DNA of 64,000 nt from Streptomyces sp. NBC_00162 (GTDB taxonomy: Bacteria > Actinomycetota > Actinomycetes > Streptomycetales > Streptomycetaceae): positions 6,076,001 to 6,140,000 of the forward strand of contig NZ_CP102509.1 in the NCBI RefSeq assembly GCF_024611995.1. The letters run 5' to 3'. Below, piece by piece: positions 1 through 8,090 of the stretch (within the stretch, counting starts at the first letter, position 1; the number at the start of each line of letters is the position of its first letter). The notes beneath the pieces are model-generated. The model was not told the origin of the DNA. It saw only the letters and a program-made list of their open reading frames with translations, and ran no database searches. A program made the position numbers and the translations under genes.

Positions 1-66
1 GTGGGCGCGAACCGCCCGAGGTCTGTCGTCACCCCGATACGGTACGGCCTGCTCCGCCCGGCTCAT
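1..66 (-). CDS. 5' end of an unidentified gene, cut by the left edge
   Basis: Only the first 22 codons are present. An ATG at 66-64 is preceded by a clear ribosome binding site, GGAGG on the minus strand at 78-74, with a 7-base spacer, and the frame stays open to the window edge. It starts 19 bases after the stop of the rhomboid-like gene and is probably in the same transcription unit. The readable N-terminus is hydrophilic, with no signal peptide or domain that I recognise. Product unknown. Confidence 0.5.
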   Translation of the reverse strand, partial: MSRAEQAVPYRGDDRPRAVRAH

Positions 67-85
67 CCGGTCGCCTCCGGTGGCC

Positions 86-805
86 TCAGTGCGGCCGGGT
101 GTCCAGCGGCGGCGGGCGCCCGCCCAGCGGTGCCCGGGAGCGCTCCGGCCCCCACTTCGCCCGGACCACGCACACCGCCATCACGGCGGCGATGGCCGCC
201 AGGTGCTCCTTGCCCGCGAGGTTGTTCTTGACCAGCACCTCGCCGATCATCACGAGGACCACCACGGCGCCGGTGAGGTACGCCCGGTACCGCCAGCAGA
301 CGTAGATGGCGAGGCCGACCACCGCCGCCGAGGGCCCGGTGTCGTTGACGATCCGGTCGGACACCGGCAGGCCCAGGGGGTGGTCCGGGCCCAGCGAGAG
401 CCCGATCCGCGCGTACGTGGTCCCGGCGAGCGTGGCCACGTAGCCGATCACCAGCGTGCGCCACCAGCCGATGCAGATCTCCGAGATCCCGAAGACGAGC
501 AGGATCTGCGCGAGCGCCCCCCACACCGGCAGGTCGAGGGCGGGCACGAACAGCGACAGGGGGGTTCGCAGCAGGGCCAGCCAGAGCGGGTCGACGGCCT
601 TGACCGACCCGAGGTTCTGGACCGGCTGGAAGCCCCAGGAGGTGTTCTGCACGATCTGGAAGACCGAGGTCAGGCAGACCGCGCCGATGGTCATCGGGAT
701 CGCGCGCCACTTGTCGCGGGCGAGCGCGCCCCGGACGGTCCAGAACAGGGGACCCCACTCGCGGCGGGCGAACCGCCGGAGTGCGGGGGTGTTCCACGCT
801 GTCAA
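86..805 (-). CDS. rhomboid-like integral membrane protein
   Basis: Predicted polytopic membrane protein of 239 residues with about six hydrophobic segments. A DTGPSA motif (Ser about 159) and a later KEHLAAI segment (His about 201) resemble the Ser/His arrangement of rhomboid-type membrane proteins, but the canonical GxSG is not exact, so protease activity is not assured. The start is a TTG at 805-803 that overlaps the TGA of the upstream lysyltransferase-domain gene in a TTGA, implying translational coupling; the reading frame upstream of this TTG is only a shadow of that neighbour. Role inferred: a membrane partner of the MprF-like protein. Substrate unknown. Confidence 0.75.
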   Translation of the reverse strand: MTAWNTPALRRFARREWGPLFWTVRGALARDKWRAIPMTIGAVCLTSVFQIVQNTSWGFQPVQNLGSVKAVDPLWLALLRTPLSLFVPALDLPVWGALAQILLVFGISEICIGWWRTLVIGYVATLAGTTYARIGLSLGPDHPLGLPVSDRIVNDTGPSAAVVGLAIYVCWRYRAYLTGAVVVLVMIGEVLVKNNLAGKEHLAAIAAVMAVCVVRAKWGPERSRAPLGGRPPPLDTRPH

Positions 806-2679
806 CGGCGGGTCTCCAGGTGTCTGCGGTGCAGCCACTTCGGCAGGCCGGGGGCTTCCAGGAAGCCTTCGGCCCGGCCCGCCGCGATACCGATCCGCAA
901 CAGGTCCGAACTCTTCTCGAAGAGCATGAACCGCGGTTCCCAGATCGGCCGGTATTTGGCGTTGGCCCGGTAGAGGGACTCGATCTGCCACCAGCGGGAG
1001 AAGAAGCTGAGCAGGGAACGCCACATCCGGAGCACCGGACCCGCGCCGAGGCGGGACCCGCGCTCGAAGACGGACCGGAACATCGCGAAGTTCAGCGAGA
1101 CCTGGGTGACCCCGATCTCCTTGGAGCGTTCGAGGAGTTCGATGACCATGAACTCCATCAGGCCGTTCTCGGAGTCCCGGTCACGGCGCATCAGGTCGAG
1201 CGACAGGCCCTTGGGCCCCCACGGCACGAAGGACAGCACGGCCCGCAGATCGCCGTTGCCGTCGGTGCACTCCAGCATCACGCACTGGCCGTCGCCGGGG
1301 TCGCCCAGTCGGCCCAGTGCCATCGAGAAGCCGCGCTCGGTCGCGCCGTCGCGCCAGTCGTCGGCCCGCTTGACCAGCTCGTCCATCTCCTCGGCGGGGA
1401 TGTCGGCGTGGCGGCGGATCCGTACGGTGTACCCGGCCCGCTTGACGCGGTTGTACGCCTGCCGGACGGTCCGCATGGCGCGGCCCTCCAGGGTGAACTC
1501 GGCGGTCTCCACGATCGCCTCGTCGCCGAGCTCCAGCGCGTCCAGGCCGTGCCGCGCGTAGATCTGCCCGGCCTCCTCGCTCGCGCCCATCACGGCCGGC
1601 ACCCAGCCGTGCTCACGGGCCTCGGCCAGCCACGGGTCGATGGCCCCGGGCCAGGCCTCGGGGTCGCCGATCGGGTCGCCGGAGGCCAGCGAGACCCCGC
1701 CGACGACGCGGTAGGTGACGGCGGCCTTGCCGGTGGGGGACCAGGTGACGGACTTCTCGCGGCGCAGCGCGAAGTAGCCGAGCGAGTCGCGGTCGCCCTG
1801 CCGGGCGAGCAGCGCCCGCAGCCGTTCCTCGTCGTCCTCGGAGAGCGGGTCGACGGCGCGGCGCGAGCGGAAGGCCGCGAACAGCACGGCGAGCAGCAGC
1901 AGCATCGACATCACGTTGACGAAGACGTCCACCCAGCCGGGGGTGTCGATCGTGCTGAAGGCCTTGGCGTCCGGGTCCAGGGTGATCAGCCGCATCGCCC
2001 CGTACCGCCAGCGGGTCAGGAAGGTGGCCCCGGCGCTGTCCGCGGCGTTGTTGGTGGCGCCGACGAGCATGGCCGCGACCAGCGAGGTGACGAGCAGGCC
2101 GACGGTGGCGACGACGGTGGCGAGGGCGGGGTTGGAGCGGTCGCCCTTGGCGTAGAACTCCCGGCGGCCCAGCAGCAGGGCGATGACGAAAGCGGCGGTC
2201 AGGCCCAGCGAGACCCAGTTCTGCGGGTGTTCGCGGAACTCCGGGTAGCAGGTGTCGGGGGCCCATGAGCAGGGCACGAAGGCCGCGCGGGCGAAGTCGA
2301 GCAGCAGCATCCCGCCGAGGACGAGGTTCAGGATCCAGGCGGCCCGCTTGCGGCGGCCCATGGTGACCGCCAGCAGCAGGCAGAAGAGCCCGGAGGCGAA
2401 ACCGGCCGTGAGCAGGTACGGGGTGTAGAAGTCCGCGTCGTTGTGTCTGCGCAGATCCTGCCCGAGCGAAACCCAGACCGCGCTGAGGAAGTTGACGAAG
2501 GTGACGGCCCGTAGGTACCAGACCGCGAACGCGGCGCCGCGCCGTGAACGGGTGCTCCCCCGGCCCGTCTCCCGGCCGTCCCCCGCCGCCCTGCCGGCGG
2601 GATCGCCGCCGGTCTCTTTCCTGCCGGATGCCGGTCCGGGCACCGTTCGGGTGCCGCGGTCGGTCTCTGCGCTGGTCAA
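802..2679 (-). CDS. phosphatidylglycerol lysyltransferase domain (MprF-like, DUF2156) membrane protein
   Basis: About 625 residues. After a charged N-terminus the first 250 residues hold several hydrophobic helices; the C-terminal half (about 285-600) is a DUF2156/GNAT-like domain as in MprF, with typical segments such as GEVLLHG-less acyltransferase core, SFVPWGPKGLSLDLMRR and LNFAMFRSVFERG. Proteins of this family transfer aminoacyl groups from charged tRNA to phosphatidylglycerol; the short membrane part suggests it lacks the full MprF flippase. I prefer the TTG at 2679 because GGAGAGG lies five bases upstream; an ATG at 2694 would add five residues but has no ribosome binding site and sits inside a 7-bp inverted repeat. 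Coupled to the next gene by TTGA. Confidence 0.82.
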   Translation of the reverse strand: MTSAETDRGTRTVPGPASGRKETGGDPAGRAAGDGRETGRGSTRSRRGAAFAVWYLRAVTFVNFLSAVWVSLGQDLRRHNDADFYTPYLLTAGFASGLFCLLLAVTMGRRKRAAWILNLVLGGMLLLDFARAAFVPCSWAPDTCYPEFREHPQNWVSLGLTAAFVIALLLGRREFYAKGDRSNPALATVVATVGLLVTSLVAAMLVGATNNAADSAGATFLTRWRYGAMRLITLDPDAKAFSTIDTPGWVDVFVNVMSMLLLLAVLFAAFRSRRAVDPLSEDDEERLRALLARQGDRDSLGYFALRREKSVTWSPTGKAAVTYRVVGGVSLASGDPIGDPEAWPGAIDPWLAEAREHGWVPAVMGASEEAGQIYARHGLDALELGDEAIVETAEFTLEGRAMRTVRQAYNRVKRAGYTVRIRRHADIPAEEMDELVKRADDWRDGATERGFSMALGRLGDPGDGQCVMLECTDGNGDLRAVLSFVPWGPKGLSLDLMRRDRDSENGLMEFMVIELLERSKEIGVTQVSLNFAMFRSVFERGSRLGAGPVLRMWRSLLSFFSRWWQIESLYRANAKYRPIWEPRFMLFEKSSDLLRIGIAAGRAEGFLEAPGLPKWLHRRHLETRR

Positions 2680-2689
2680 ACGGACCTCT

Positions 2690-2712
2690 CCCATAAAAAG
2701 CGATCTTATGGG
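2690..2712. repeat. 7-bp inverted repeat at the start of the MprF-like gene
   Basis: CCCATAA at 2690-2696 and TTATGGG at 2706-2712 are perfect reverse complements separated by nine bases. It lies where the promoter or leader of the minus-strand gene should be. It may be an operator or chance. Confidence 0.35.
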
Positions 2713-2778
2713 GCGTTGCCGTTCATAGTGGCTGGGTCCGGGGATCGCGGGCTGGTCAGGACCGCGGGCCCCGGCAGC

Positions 2779-3843
2779 TCACTCCGCCGGCTCCTGCGCC
2801 GCCTGTTCCGGGAGTTCCGCCGCGAGTGCGGCGGCCGCCTGGACCAGGGGGAGGGCCAGCAATGCCCCGGTACCTTCGCCCACTGTGACGCCGTGGTCGA
2901 GCACAGGGTTGAGTGCCATCCGGTCCAGGGCCTTCGCCTGGCCGGGTTCGCCGCTCGCCTGACCGGCCAGCCACCAGTCGGGGGCACGGAACGCGGCCCG
3001 CTGGGCCACCAGGCCGCAGGCCGCCGAGACGACGCCGTCGAGGATGACCGGCGTACGGCGCACCGCGCACTGGAGCAGGAAACCGGTGATGGCGGCCAGG
3101 TCGGCCCCGCCCACCGCGGCGAGCAGCGCGACCTGGTCGCCGAGGACCGGCCGGGCCCGGCGCAGCGCGTCGCGGATCGCCGCGCACTTGCGCATCCACG
3201 CCAGGTCGTCGATGGGCAGGCCGCCGCGGCCGGTGACCACCGAGGCATCGGTTCCGCACAGGGCGCCGACGAGGGTGGCGGCCGCGGTGGTCCCGCCGAC
3301 GCTGAGGTCTCCGAGGACGACCAGGTCCGTACCGGAGTCGGCCTCCTCGTCGGCGATCCGGATGCCGAGCTCCAGGGCGGCGAGGGCCTCCTCGACGGTG
3401 AGCGCGTCCTCCTTGTCGATCCGGCCGCTGCCGCGCCGCACGCGGTGGCGGACCACGTCCTCGGGGAGCAGCCCGGGGTCGCAGTCGAGCCCGGCGTCGA
3501 CGATCCGCACGGTGGCGCCGAGCCGGCCGGCCAGGATGGCGACGGGGCTGGCTCCGTCCAGCACGGCCCGCACCAGCTCGTGGGCGGTGGAGGCGGCCCG
3601 GGCGGAGACGCCCTCGGAGGCGATCCCGTGGTCGGCGGCGAACAGCACCACGCGGGGGCGCTCGATCGGCCTGACCGGCACCTGGCCCTGCGCGGCGGCG
3701 AGCCACTCGGCGAGTTCGTCGAGCCGGCCCAGCGCGCCGGGCGGCACGGCGAGGCGTTCACGGCGTTCCTCGGCGTCACGCCGGACGCCCCCGTCGGGGC
3801 GCTCGATCAGATCGGAGAAGTCGTCGAGATTCAGCGTGCTCAT
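2779..3843 (-). CDS. cobT: nicotinate-nucleotide--dimethylbenzimidazole phosphoribosyltransferase
   Basis: CobT transfers phosphoribose from nicotinate mononucleotide to 5,6-dimethylbenzimidazole, giving alpha-ribazole phosphate for the lower ligand of cobalamin. The protein is 354 residues, normal for the family. Family signatures are visible: VVLFAADHGIASEGVSA near residue 70, LGDLSVGGTTAAATL near 190, and the C-terminal GEGTGALLALPL carrying the likely catalytic glutamate (about 323). Start chosen at the ATG 3843-3841 (MSTLNLDDF); the longer upstream reading is a shadow of the EamA gene. Last gene of the minus-strand run cobU - EamA - cobT. No cobalamin riboswitch is visible nearby. Confidence 0.95.
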   Translation of the reverse strand: MSTLNLDDFSDLIERPDGGVRRDAEERRERLAVPPGALGRLDELAEWLAAAQGQVPVRPIERPRVVLFAADHGIASEGVSARAASTAHELVRAVLDGASPVAILAGRLGATVRIVDAGLDCDPGLLPEDVVRHRVRRGSGRIDKEDALTVEEALAALELGIRIADEEADSGTDLVVLGDLSVGGTTAAATLVGALCGTDASVVTGRGGLPIDDLAWMRKCAAIRDALRRARPVLGDQVALLAAVGGADLAAITGFLLQCAVRRTPVILDGVVSAACGLVAQRAAFRAPDWWLAGQASGEPGQAKALDRMALNPVLDHGVTVGEGTGALLALPLVQAAAALAAELPEQAAQEPAE

Positions 3844-3908
3844 CTGCCAGAGCGTACAGCCGGTGAGGCCCTCCCCAAGCCCCCTCTCCAACCCCCTCAA
3901 CCAGTCCC

Positions 3909-4823
3909 TCAACCAGCCCCCGTACGGCCCCCGCCCGACCGGCGGCGGCCCGGCCGCAGGGCGCCGAGATGGACGCCCAGCATGATGAGCGGCGCGCCCA
4001 GCAGCAGACCCGCAGTCAGCTCCTCGTCGTCGAGCCGGGCCGAGAGCGCGATCGTGACCAGCGGGATGACGACGAAGACGTACGCCGCGCGGGACGCGCC
4101 CCAGTGACGCACCGCCACCAGATAGAAGACGAAGGTCAGTACCGAGCCCGCCACGACCATGTAGGCCAGCGCCCACCAGGTCGCCGTCCGCTCCGGCAGC
4201 CGCCAGGTGTCGCCCGCGGCGGAGGAACCGGCGAGCAGCACGGCCGTCGCGGCCGTCATGCCCACCGCGTTCATCGTCACCGGGTGGACCGGCGGCAGGC
4301 GGTGCACGAGTACGGTCGCCTCGGCGAAGGACACCACGGCGCCCAGCACCGCCAGCAGGGACAGCGCCGGAACATCGCCCTGCAACGGTGCCCGGGAGGC
4401 CAGCGCGACCCCGGCGGCCGCGACGAGCGTGCCCGCCAGCGCAGACCCCCGGAAGCGTTCCTGACGCTGCGCCACCGCCAGCAGCAGCGCCACCAGCGGG
4501 ACCAGGGCGAGCAGCGTCTGCCCCAAACCCGCGTGGATGTGCACCAGCGCGTAGTAGGCCAGCGCGAAGGTCACCGCGAAGTTGAGCACCCCGTACAGCA
4601 CCGCGCCGGCCAGCGCCCGCCCGCGCGGCAGCGCGAGACGCATGACGGCCATCACCAGCAGGAGCAGCACCGCGGCCGCACCGAACCGCACCGAAGCACC
4701 CCACAGCGGGTCCAGTTCGCGATTGCTGAACCTGACCCCCACCGCGTTGCCGCCGCCCAGCAGAGCGCACCCGGCGAAGGCGAGGAGGCCGGTCCGCTCC
4801 GCGGCGGGGCCGGAGGGTTCCAC
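3909..4823 (-). CDS. EamA/DMT-family membrane transporter
   Basis: A 304-residue protein with about ten hydrophobic segments arranged as two halves of five, typical of EamA drug/metabolite transporters; the ends are FAGCALLGGGNAVGVRFSN at the N-terminus and a basic tail rich in arginine. It begins with GTG 13 bases after the cobU stop and is followed 65 bases later by cobT, so it sits inside a cobalamin-assembly operon. Substrate is not determinable from sequence; the location makes a cobamide precursor or related metabolite a reasonable guess. General EamA proteins are promiscuous in annotation, so the link is by position only. Confidence 0.85.
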   Translation of the reverse strand: MEPSGPAAERTGLLAFAGCALLGGGNAVGVRFSNRELDPLWGASVRFGAAAVLLLLVMAVMRLALPRGRALAGAVLYGVLNFAVTFALAYYALVHIHAGLGQTLLALVPLVALLLAVAQRQERFRGSALAGTLVAAAGVALASRAPLQGDVPALSLLAVLGAVVSFAEATVLVHRLPPVHPVTMNAVGMTAATAVLLAGSSAAGDTWRLPERTATWWALAYMVVAGSVLTFVFYLVAVRHWGASRAAYVFVVIPLVTIALSARLDDEELTAGLLLGAPLIMLGVHLGALRPGRRRSGGGRTGAG

Positions 4824-4836
4824 GGGATCACCCGGC

Positions 4837-6042
4837 CTATTCCTTGAGGACGACGGCCTGGCCCGCGACGACGAGGAGGACGTGCTCGCACTCGTTGGCC
4901 ACCGCGGTGTTGAGGCGGCCCAGCTCGTCGCGGAACCGGCGGCCCGAGGCCGTCGCCGGGACGATCCCCGACCCCACCTCGTTGCTGACCAGCACCACCC
5001 GGCGACGGGTCGCGCGCAGCGCCGCCACCAGCTCGGCGACCCGGTCGCGCAGCTGGTGCTGTCCGCCCTTGGCCCACACCTCGTCGTCCCAGGCCCCGGC
5101 CCGGTCCATCGCGTCCGTCAGCCACAGCGCCAGACAGTCGATCAGCAGCGGCGGACCCGCGTCGGTGAGCAGCGGGGCCAGGTCGCAGGTCTCCGCCGTG
5201 CGCCAGCTCGCGGGCCGCCGCTCCCGGTGCAGCCCGACCCGCTGGGCCCACTCCGCGTCCCCGTCCCGGCTGCCGCCGGTGGCCACGTAGACCACGTCGG
5301 GGAAGGCCTCCAGCCGCCGCTCCGCCTCGAAGGACTTGCCGGAGCGGGCCCCGCCCAGCACCAGGGTCCGGCGCGGCAGGTCCGCCGCCGCGCGGTACTC
5401 CCCGACGGTCACGGTGGTCCCGTCCGGCACCGCCCGGGCGCCGACGGCCGCGCACCGGCGCTCCAGCTCCCGCCCGGGCGCGGTGTCGTGGTCGAGGTGG
5501 ACGGCGATCACGTCCGTGGCCGGGCCGACCGCGCCGCTCGCCCGCAGCCGGGCGAGGGCCTCGGGCCGCCCCAGCACATCGGCGAGGACCACGTCGTACG
5601 GGCGCTGCCCCGTCTGGCCGTTGGTCCCCGCCGGGGCTCCGCCGGGCGGCAGGTACAGCAGCCGGCCGCCGTCCGGGCCCGTCACCTCGTACCCGGTGCC
5701 CGGCGCGTCCATCGGCACCGCCCGCACCCGGTGCCCCGAGATCACCGACAGTTCCCGTCCGTCCGGCACCCGCCCGGCGGCCGGCAGTCCCGGTGGCAGC
5801 TCCACGGCGGGCCCGTCGTGCGGGTGGGTCAGCAGGACCTGCCGTACGCCGGCCAGCGAATGCCCGGCGCGGGCGCCCGCCAGCACCGCCCCGGGGGTCA
5901 GGTCGAGCAGCAGCGCGCCGTCGACGAGGACGGCCGTGGCGGCGCGCGCCCGGGTGCCGACGGAGACCGCGCAGGCCGCACAGGGGCAGCCGGGGCGGGG
6001 GAGGCCCTCGGGTGTGCCGGTGCCGAGCAGAGTGAGTTCCAC
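4837..6042 (-). CDS. cobU: MBL-fold domain fused to CobU (adenosylcobinamide kinase/guanylyltransferase)
   Basis: The C-terminal half (about 225-401) is CobU/CobP: P-loop GGARSGKS at 230-237 and VSNEVGSGIVP further on. It phosphorylates adenosylcobinamide and transfers GMP from GTP, making adenosylcobinamide-GDP, the substrate of CobS. The N-terminal half (1-210) looks like a PhnP-type metallo-beta-lactamase fold: LLGTGTPEG start, a CPCAAC cluster (Cys 19-24) as in PhnP's extra zinc site, THPHD at 72-76 and VHLDHD at 181-186. The canonical HxHxDH is degenerate (HPHDGP), so hydrolase activity is uncertain. GTG start with GGAGGA upstream. First gene of the cob operon; only 93 bases separate it from the divergent small gene. 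Confidence 0.9.
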   Translation of the reverse strand: MELTLLGTGTPEGLPRPGCPCAACAVSVGTRARAATAVLVDGALLLDLTPGAVLAGARAGHSLAGVRQVLLTHPHDGPAVELPPGLPAAGRVPDGRELSVISGHRVRAVPMDAPGTGYEVTGPDGGRLLYLPPGGAPAGTNGQTGQRPYDVVLADVLGRPEALARLRASGAVGPATDVIAVHLDHDTAPGRELERRCAAVGARAVPDGTTVTVGEYRAAADLPRRTLVLGGARSGKSFEAERRLEAFPDVVYVATGGSRDGDAEWAQRVGLHRERRPASWRTAETCDLAPLLTDAGPPLLIDCLALWLTDAMDRAGAWDDEVWAKGGQHQLRDRVAELVAALRATRRRVVLVSNEVGSGIVPATASGRRFRDELGRLNTAVANECEHVLLVVAGQAVVLKE

Positions 6043-6135
6043 AGGGAGATCCTCCCGCGTCGCCGGGAGTGGTGCGCGCCCGGTTACTCTGCGGGCAGAC
6101 TCAAGGCGAGCAGCGGACGAGCAACGGAGGCGGAC

Positions 6136-6348
6136 ATGGCGTGGACGTGGCGGTTCGAGACGGCCGAAGGCACCGAGACGAGCCCGGCGGTGGAACCGGA
6201 GGAGTTCACGACGCAGGGGGACGCGGAGTCCTGGATCGGTGAGGTCTGGAAGGAGCTGCTGGAGGGCGGCGTCGAGCAGGTGAAACTGTCCGACGACGGC
6301 GGTACCGAGCTCTACACGATGAGCCTGCGTTCGGCCCTGGACGCCTGA
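6136..6348 (+). CDS. small conserved acidic protein, unknown function
   Basis: A 70-residue protein beginning MAWTWRFETAEG, acidic (many Glu/Asp), with no membrane segment or cysteine. The start is secure: GGAGG at 6126-6130 lies five bases before the ATG. It is divergent from cobU and convergent with the methyltransferase gene. The composition and codon bias are those of a genuine Streptomyces gene. I do not recognise a domain. Confidence 0.8.
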   Translation: MAWTWRFETAEGTETSPAVEPEEFTTQGDAESWIGEVWKELLEGGVEQVKLSDDGGTELYTMSLRSALDA

Positions 6349-6379
6349 ACCAGGCCCGGGGGCTGGCCGGCCTCGCCGG

Positions 6380-7204
6380 TCAGCCCCGTACGCCGCACAG
6401 GTGCAGCAGCGCCGCGACGCCCCGGTAGGGGTCGGTTCGCCCGGCGCGGTCCTCGGCGGCCAGCAGCTGCTCCAGCTCCTCCTCGGGCGGCAGGCTCTCG
6501 CCGGCCTCGGTGCCGTCGGTGAAGACGCGGACGCCGTACCAGGCCTGGAGCGGGGCTCCGATCCCGTTCAGCGTGGCCGTCAGCCCGGCCAGCCGGTCGG
6601 CCCGTACGTCCATGCCCAGCCGGTTGCGGTAGTCGACGCCGTCGAAGGCGGCCAGCGCGCCGGTCCAGTCACTGCCCAGCCCGGGCCGCATGGCGAGCGC
6701 GTCGCCGTTGCGCACCAGCAGGGACAGCAGTCCCCCGGGCGCCAGCATCCGGGCCAGCCCGGCGAGCATGGCGTCCGGCTCGGGCACGTACATCAGCACC
6801 CCGTGGCACAGCACCACGTCGAAGCTGCCCGGCAGGAAGTGGGCGCCGGTCTCGCGGCCGTCGCCCTCCATGAGCCGGACCCGGTCGCGGATCCCGGCGG
6901 GTTCCGCCTCCAGCGCTTCGCGGGCGACGGCCAGCATCCCCGGGTCCTTCTCCAGGCCGGTCACCTTGTGCCCGGCGCGGGCGAGGCGCAGCGCCTGGGT
7001 GCCCTGGCCCATGCCGACATCGAGAACGCGCAGCCGCTGCCCGACCGGGAAGCGCTGCGCGATCTGCTCGTCGACCTGCCGGCCCACGAGTTCCTGGCGG
7101 ACCGCGTTGCGCAGTCCGCCCAGTCCCTCGAGCCACAGCCGGGCTCCCCCCGGACCTCCCCAGGCGAAACCGTCCCCCGACGCTCCGGGCGTCTCTCGGC
7201 TCAG
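6380..7204 (-). CDS. class I SAM-dependent methyltransferase
   Basis: About 275 residues. Motif I is LDVGMGQGTQALRLA (about 61-75), followed by GLEKDPGM (acidic end of strand 2), LMEGDGRE and a FDVVLCHGVLMYV motif IV region, the normal order of a Rossmann-type methyltransferase binding S-adenosylmethionine. Substrate unknown; the overall look is of the small-molecule or tRNA-modifying CmoA-like group. The start is unsure: no ATG or GTG stands near the conserved N-terminus, and I propose a CTG at 7204-7202 that overlaps the TGA of the DUF3043 gene and has GGGGA just upstream. An internal GTG about 40 codons later would cut into conserved sequence. Confidence 0.85.
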   Translation of the reverse strand: MSRETPGASGDGFAWGGPGGARLWLEGLGGLRNAVRQELVGRQVDEQIAQRFPVGQRLRVLDVGMGQGTQALRLARAGHKVTGLEKDPGMLAVAREALEAEPAGIRDRVRLMEGDGRETGAHFLPGSFDVVLCHGVLMYVPEPDAMLAGLARMLAPGGLLSLLVRNGDALAMRPGLGSDWTGALAAFDGVDYRNRLGMDVRADRLAGLTATLNGIGAPLQAWYGVRVFTDGTEAGESLPPEEELEQLLAAEDRAGRTDPYRGVAALLHLCGVRG

Positions 7205-7800
7205 GGTCGTTCCCCGCGCTTGACCTGCGGCTTGGGCAGGCGCAGCCGGCGCATCTGGAGGGTGCGCATGAGGCCGTACGCGACGGCGCCGCGGCGGGGC
7301 TCGTTCGGGAAGCGTTCGTTGAGCGCCTTGCGGAGGCGCAGCACCAGGCCGATGGAGTCGAGGAGGATCAGGGCGATCACGCCCATCCACAGGATCAGCG
7401 CGATGTTCTGGATGGACGGCACCCGCACCATGCTCAGCACCAGGATGATCACTGCCAGGGGCAGGAACATCTCGGCGACCGAGAAGCGGGAGTCCACGTA
7501 GTCACGGACGAACTTGCGGACGGGGCCCTTGTCGCGGGCGGGCAGATAACGCTCGTCGCCACTGGCCAGCGCCTCGCGCTGCTTGGCCATCTCTACACGG
7601 CGGCGCTCACGGGCACGCTTGGCGTCCTCCTTGCGGTTGCCGGTCGAGGCCACCACGGCCTTGCGCTGCGACTGGGCCACAGCACGCTTCGGCGTCGGGC
7701 GGCCCTTCGGGGCCTGCGGGTCACGGGGCTGCGAGAGGTCGGCGCTCACCTTGTCGGTGGCGGCGGCCTTCTCTTCCTTGGAGGAGCGGCTACCAAACAC
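7201..7800 (-). CDS. DUF3043 membrane protein
   Basis: About 199 residues. The first 95 are hydrophilic and very basic, with KRARERRRVEMAKQREAL and the element ARDKGPVRKFVRDYVDSRF characteristic of DUF3043; two hydrophobic segments follow (about 105-150), then a basic tail with LPKPQVKRGERP. Function unknown in the family. Start chosen as GTG at 7800; a TTG at 7809 adds three residues. It is divergent from pspA and its stop overlaps the presumed start of the methyltransferase. Confidence 0.85.
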   Translation of the reverse strand: MFGSRSSKEEKAAATDKVSADLSQPRDPQAPKGRPTPKRAVAQSQRKAVVASTGNRKEDAKRARERRRVEMAKQREALASGDERYLPARDKGPVRKFVRDYVDSRFSVAEMFLPLAVIILVLSMVRVPSIQNIALILWMGVIALILLDSIGLVLRLRKALNERFPNEPRRGAVAYGLMRTLQMRRLRLPKPQVKRGERP

Positions 7801-8090
7801 AAAACCCAAGCCTACGTGGTTACGGGCATGGGCCCCACCCCGGTGGGGAACGATCCGGCAACGGCGGGCGTCTTCCCCAGTGCAGGGTTCGTGCGACGGC
7901 CCGCTCTCCGGCCGGTCCGTACCGGTCGGGGGACCACCTACTCCTTACGCCTGACACGGCGGGGACGTAGTCGTCCTGGAGGAGGAGCGCATCCGTACTC
8001 GAACAGTGCGGTAATGGAGACAGGGCCCGTACTGTGGGTTCTGTTGGTGACCTGGAGCACAGTCCGTCTAGAAGGGGGCGCGCGAAGCCC

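Noticed and set aside
6043..6135. Possible cobalamin riboswitch before cobU
   Set aside because: The gap is only 93 bases and no B12-box sequence is visible; the gap before cobS is 70 bases and also lacks one.
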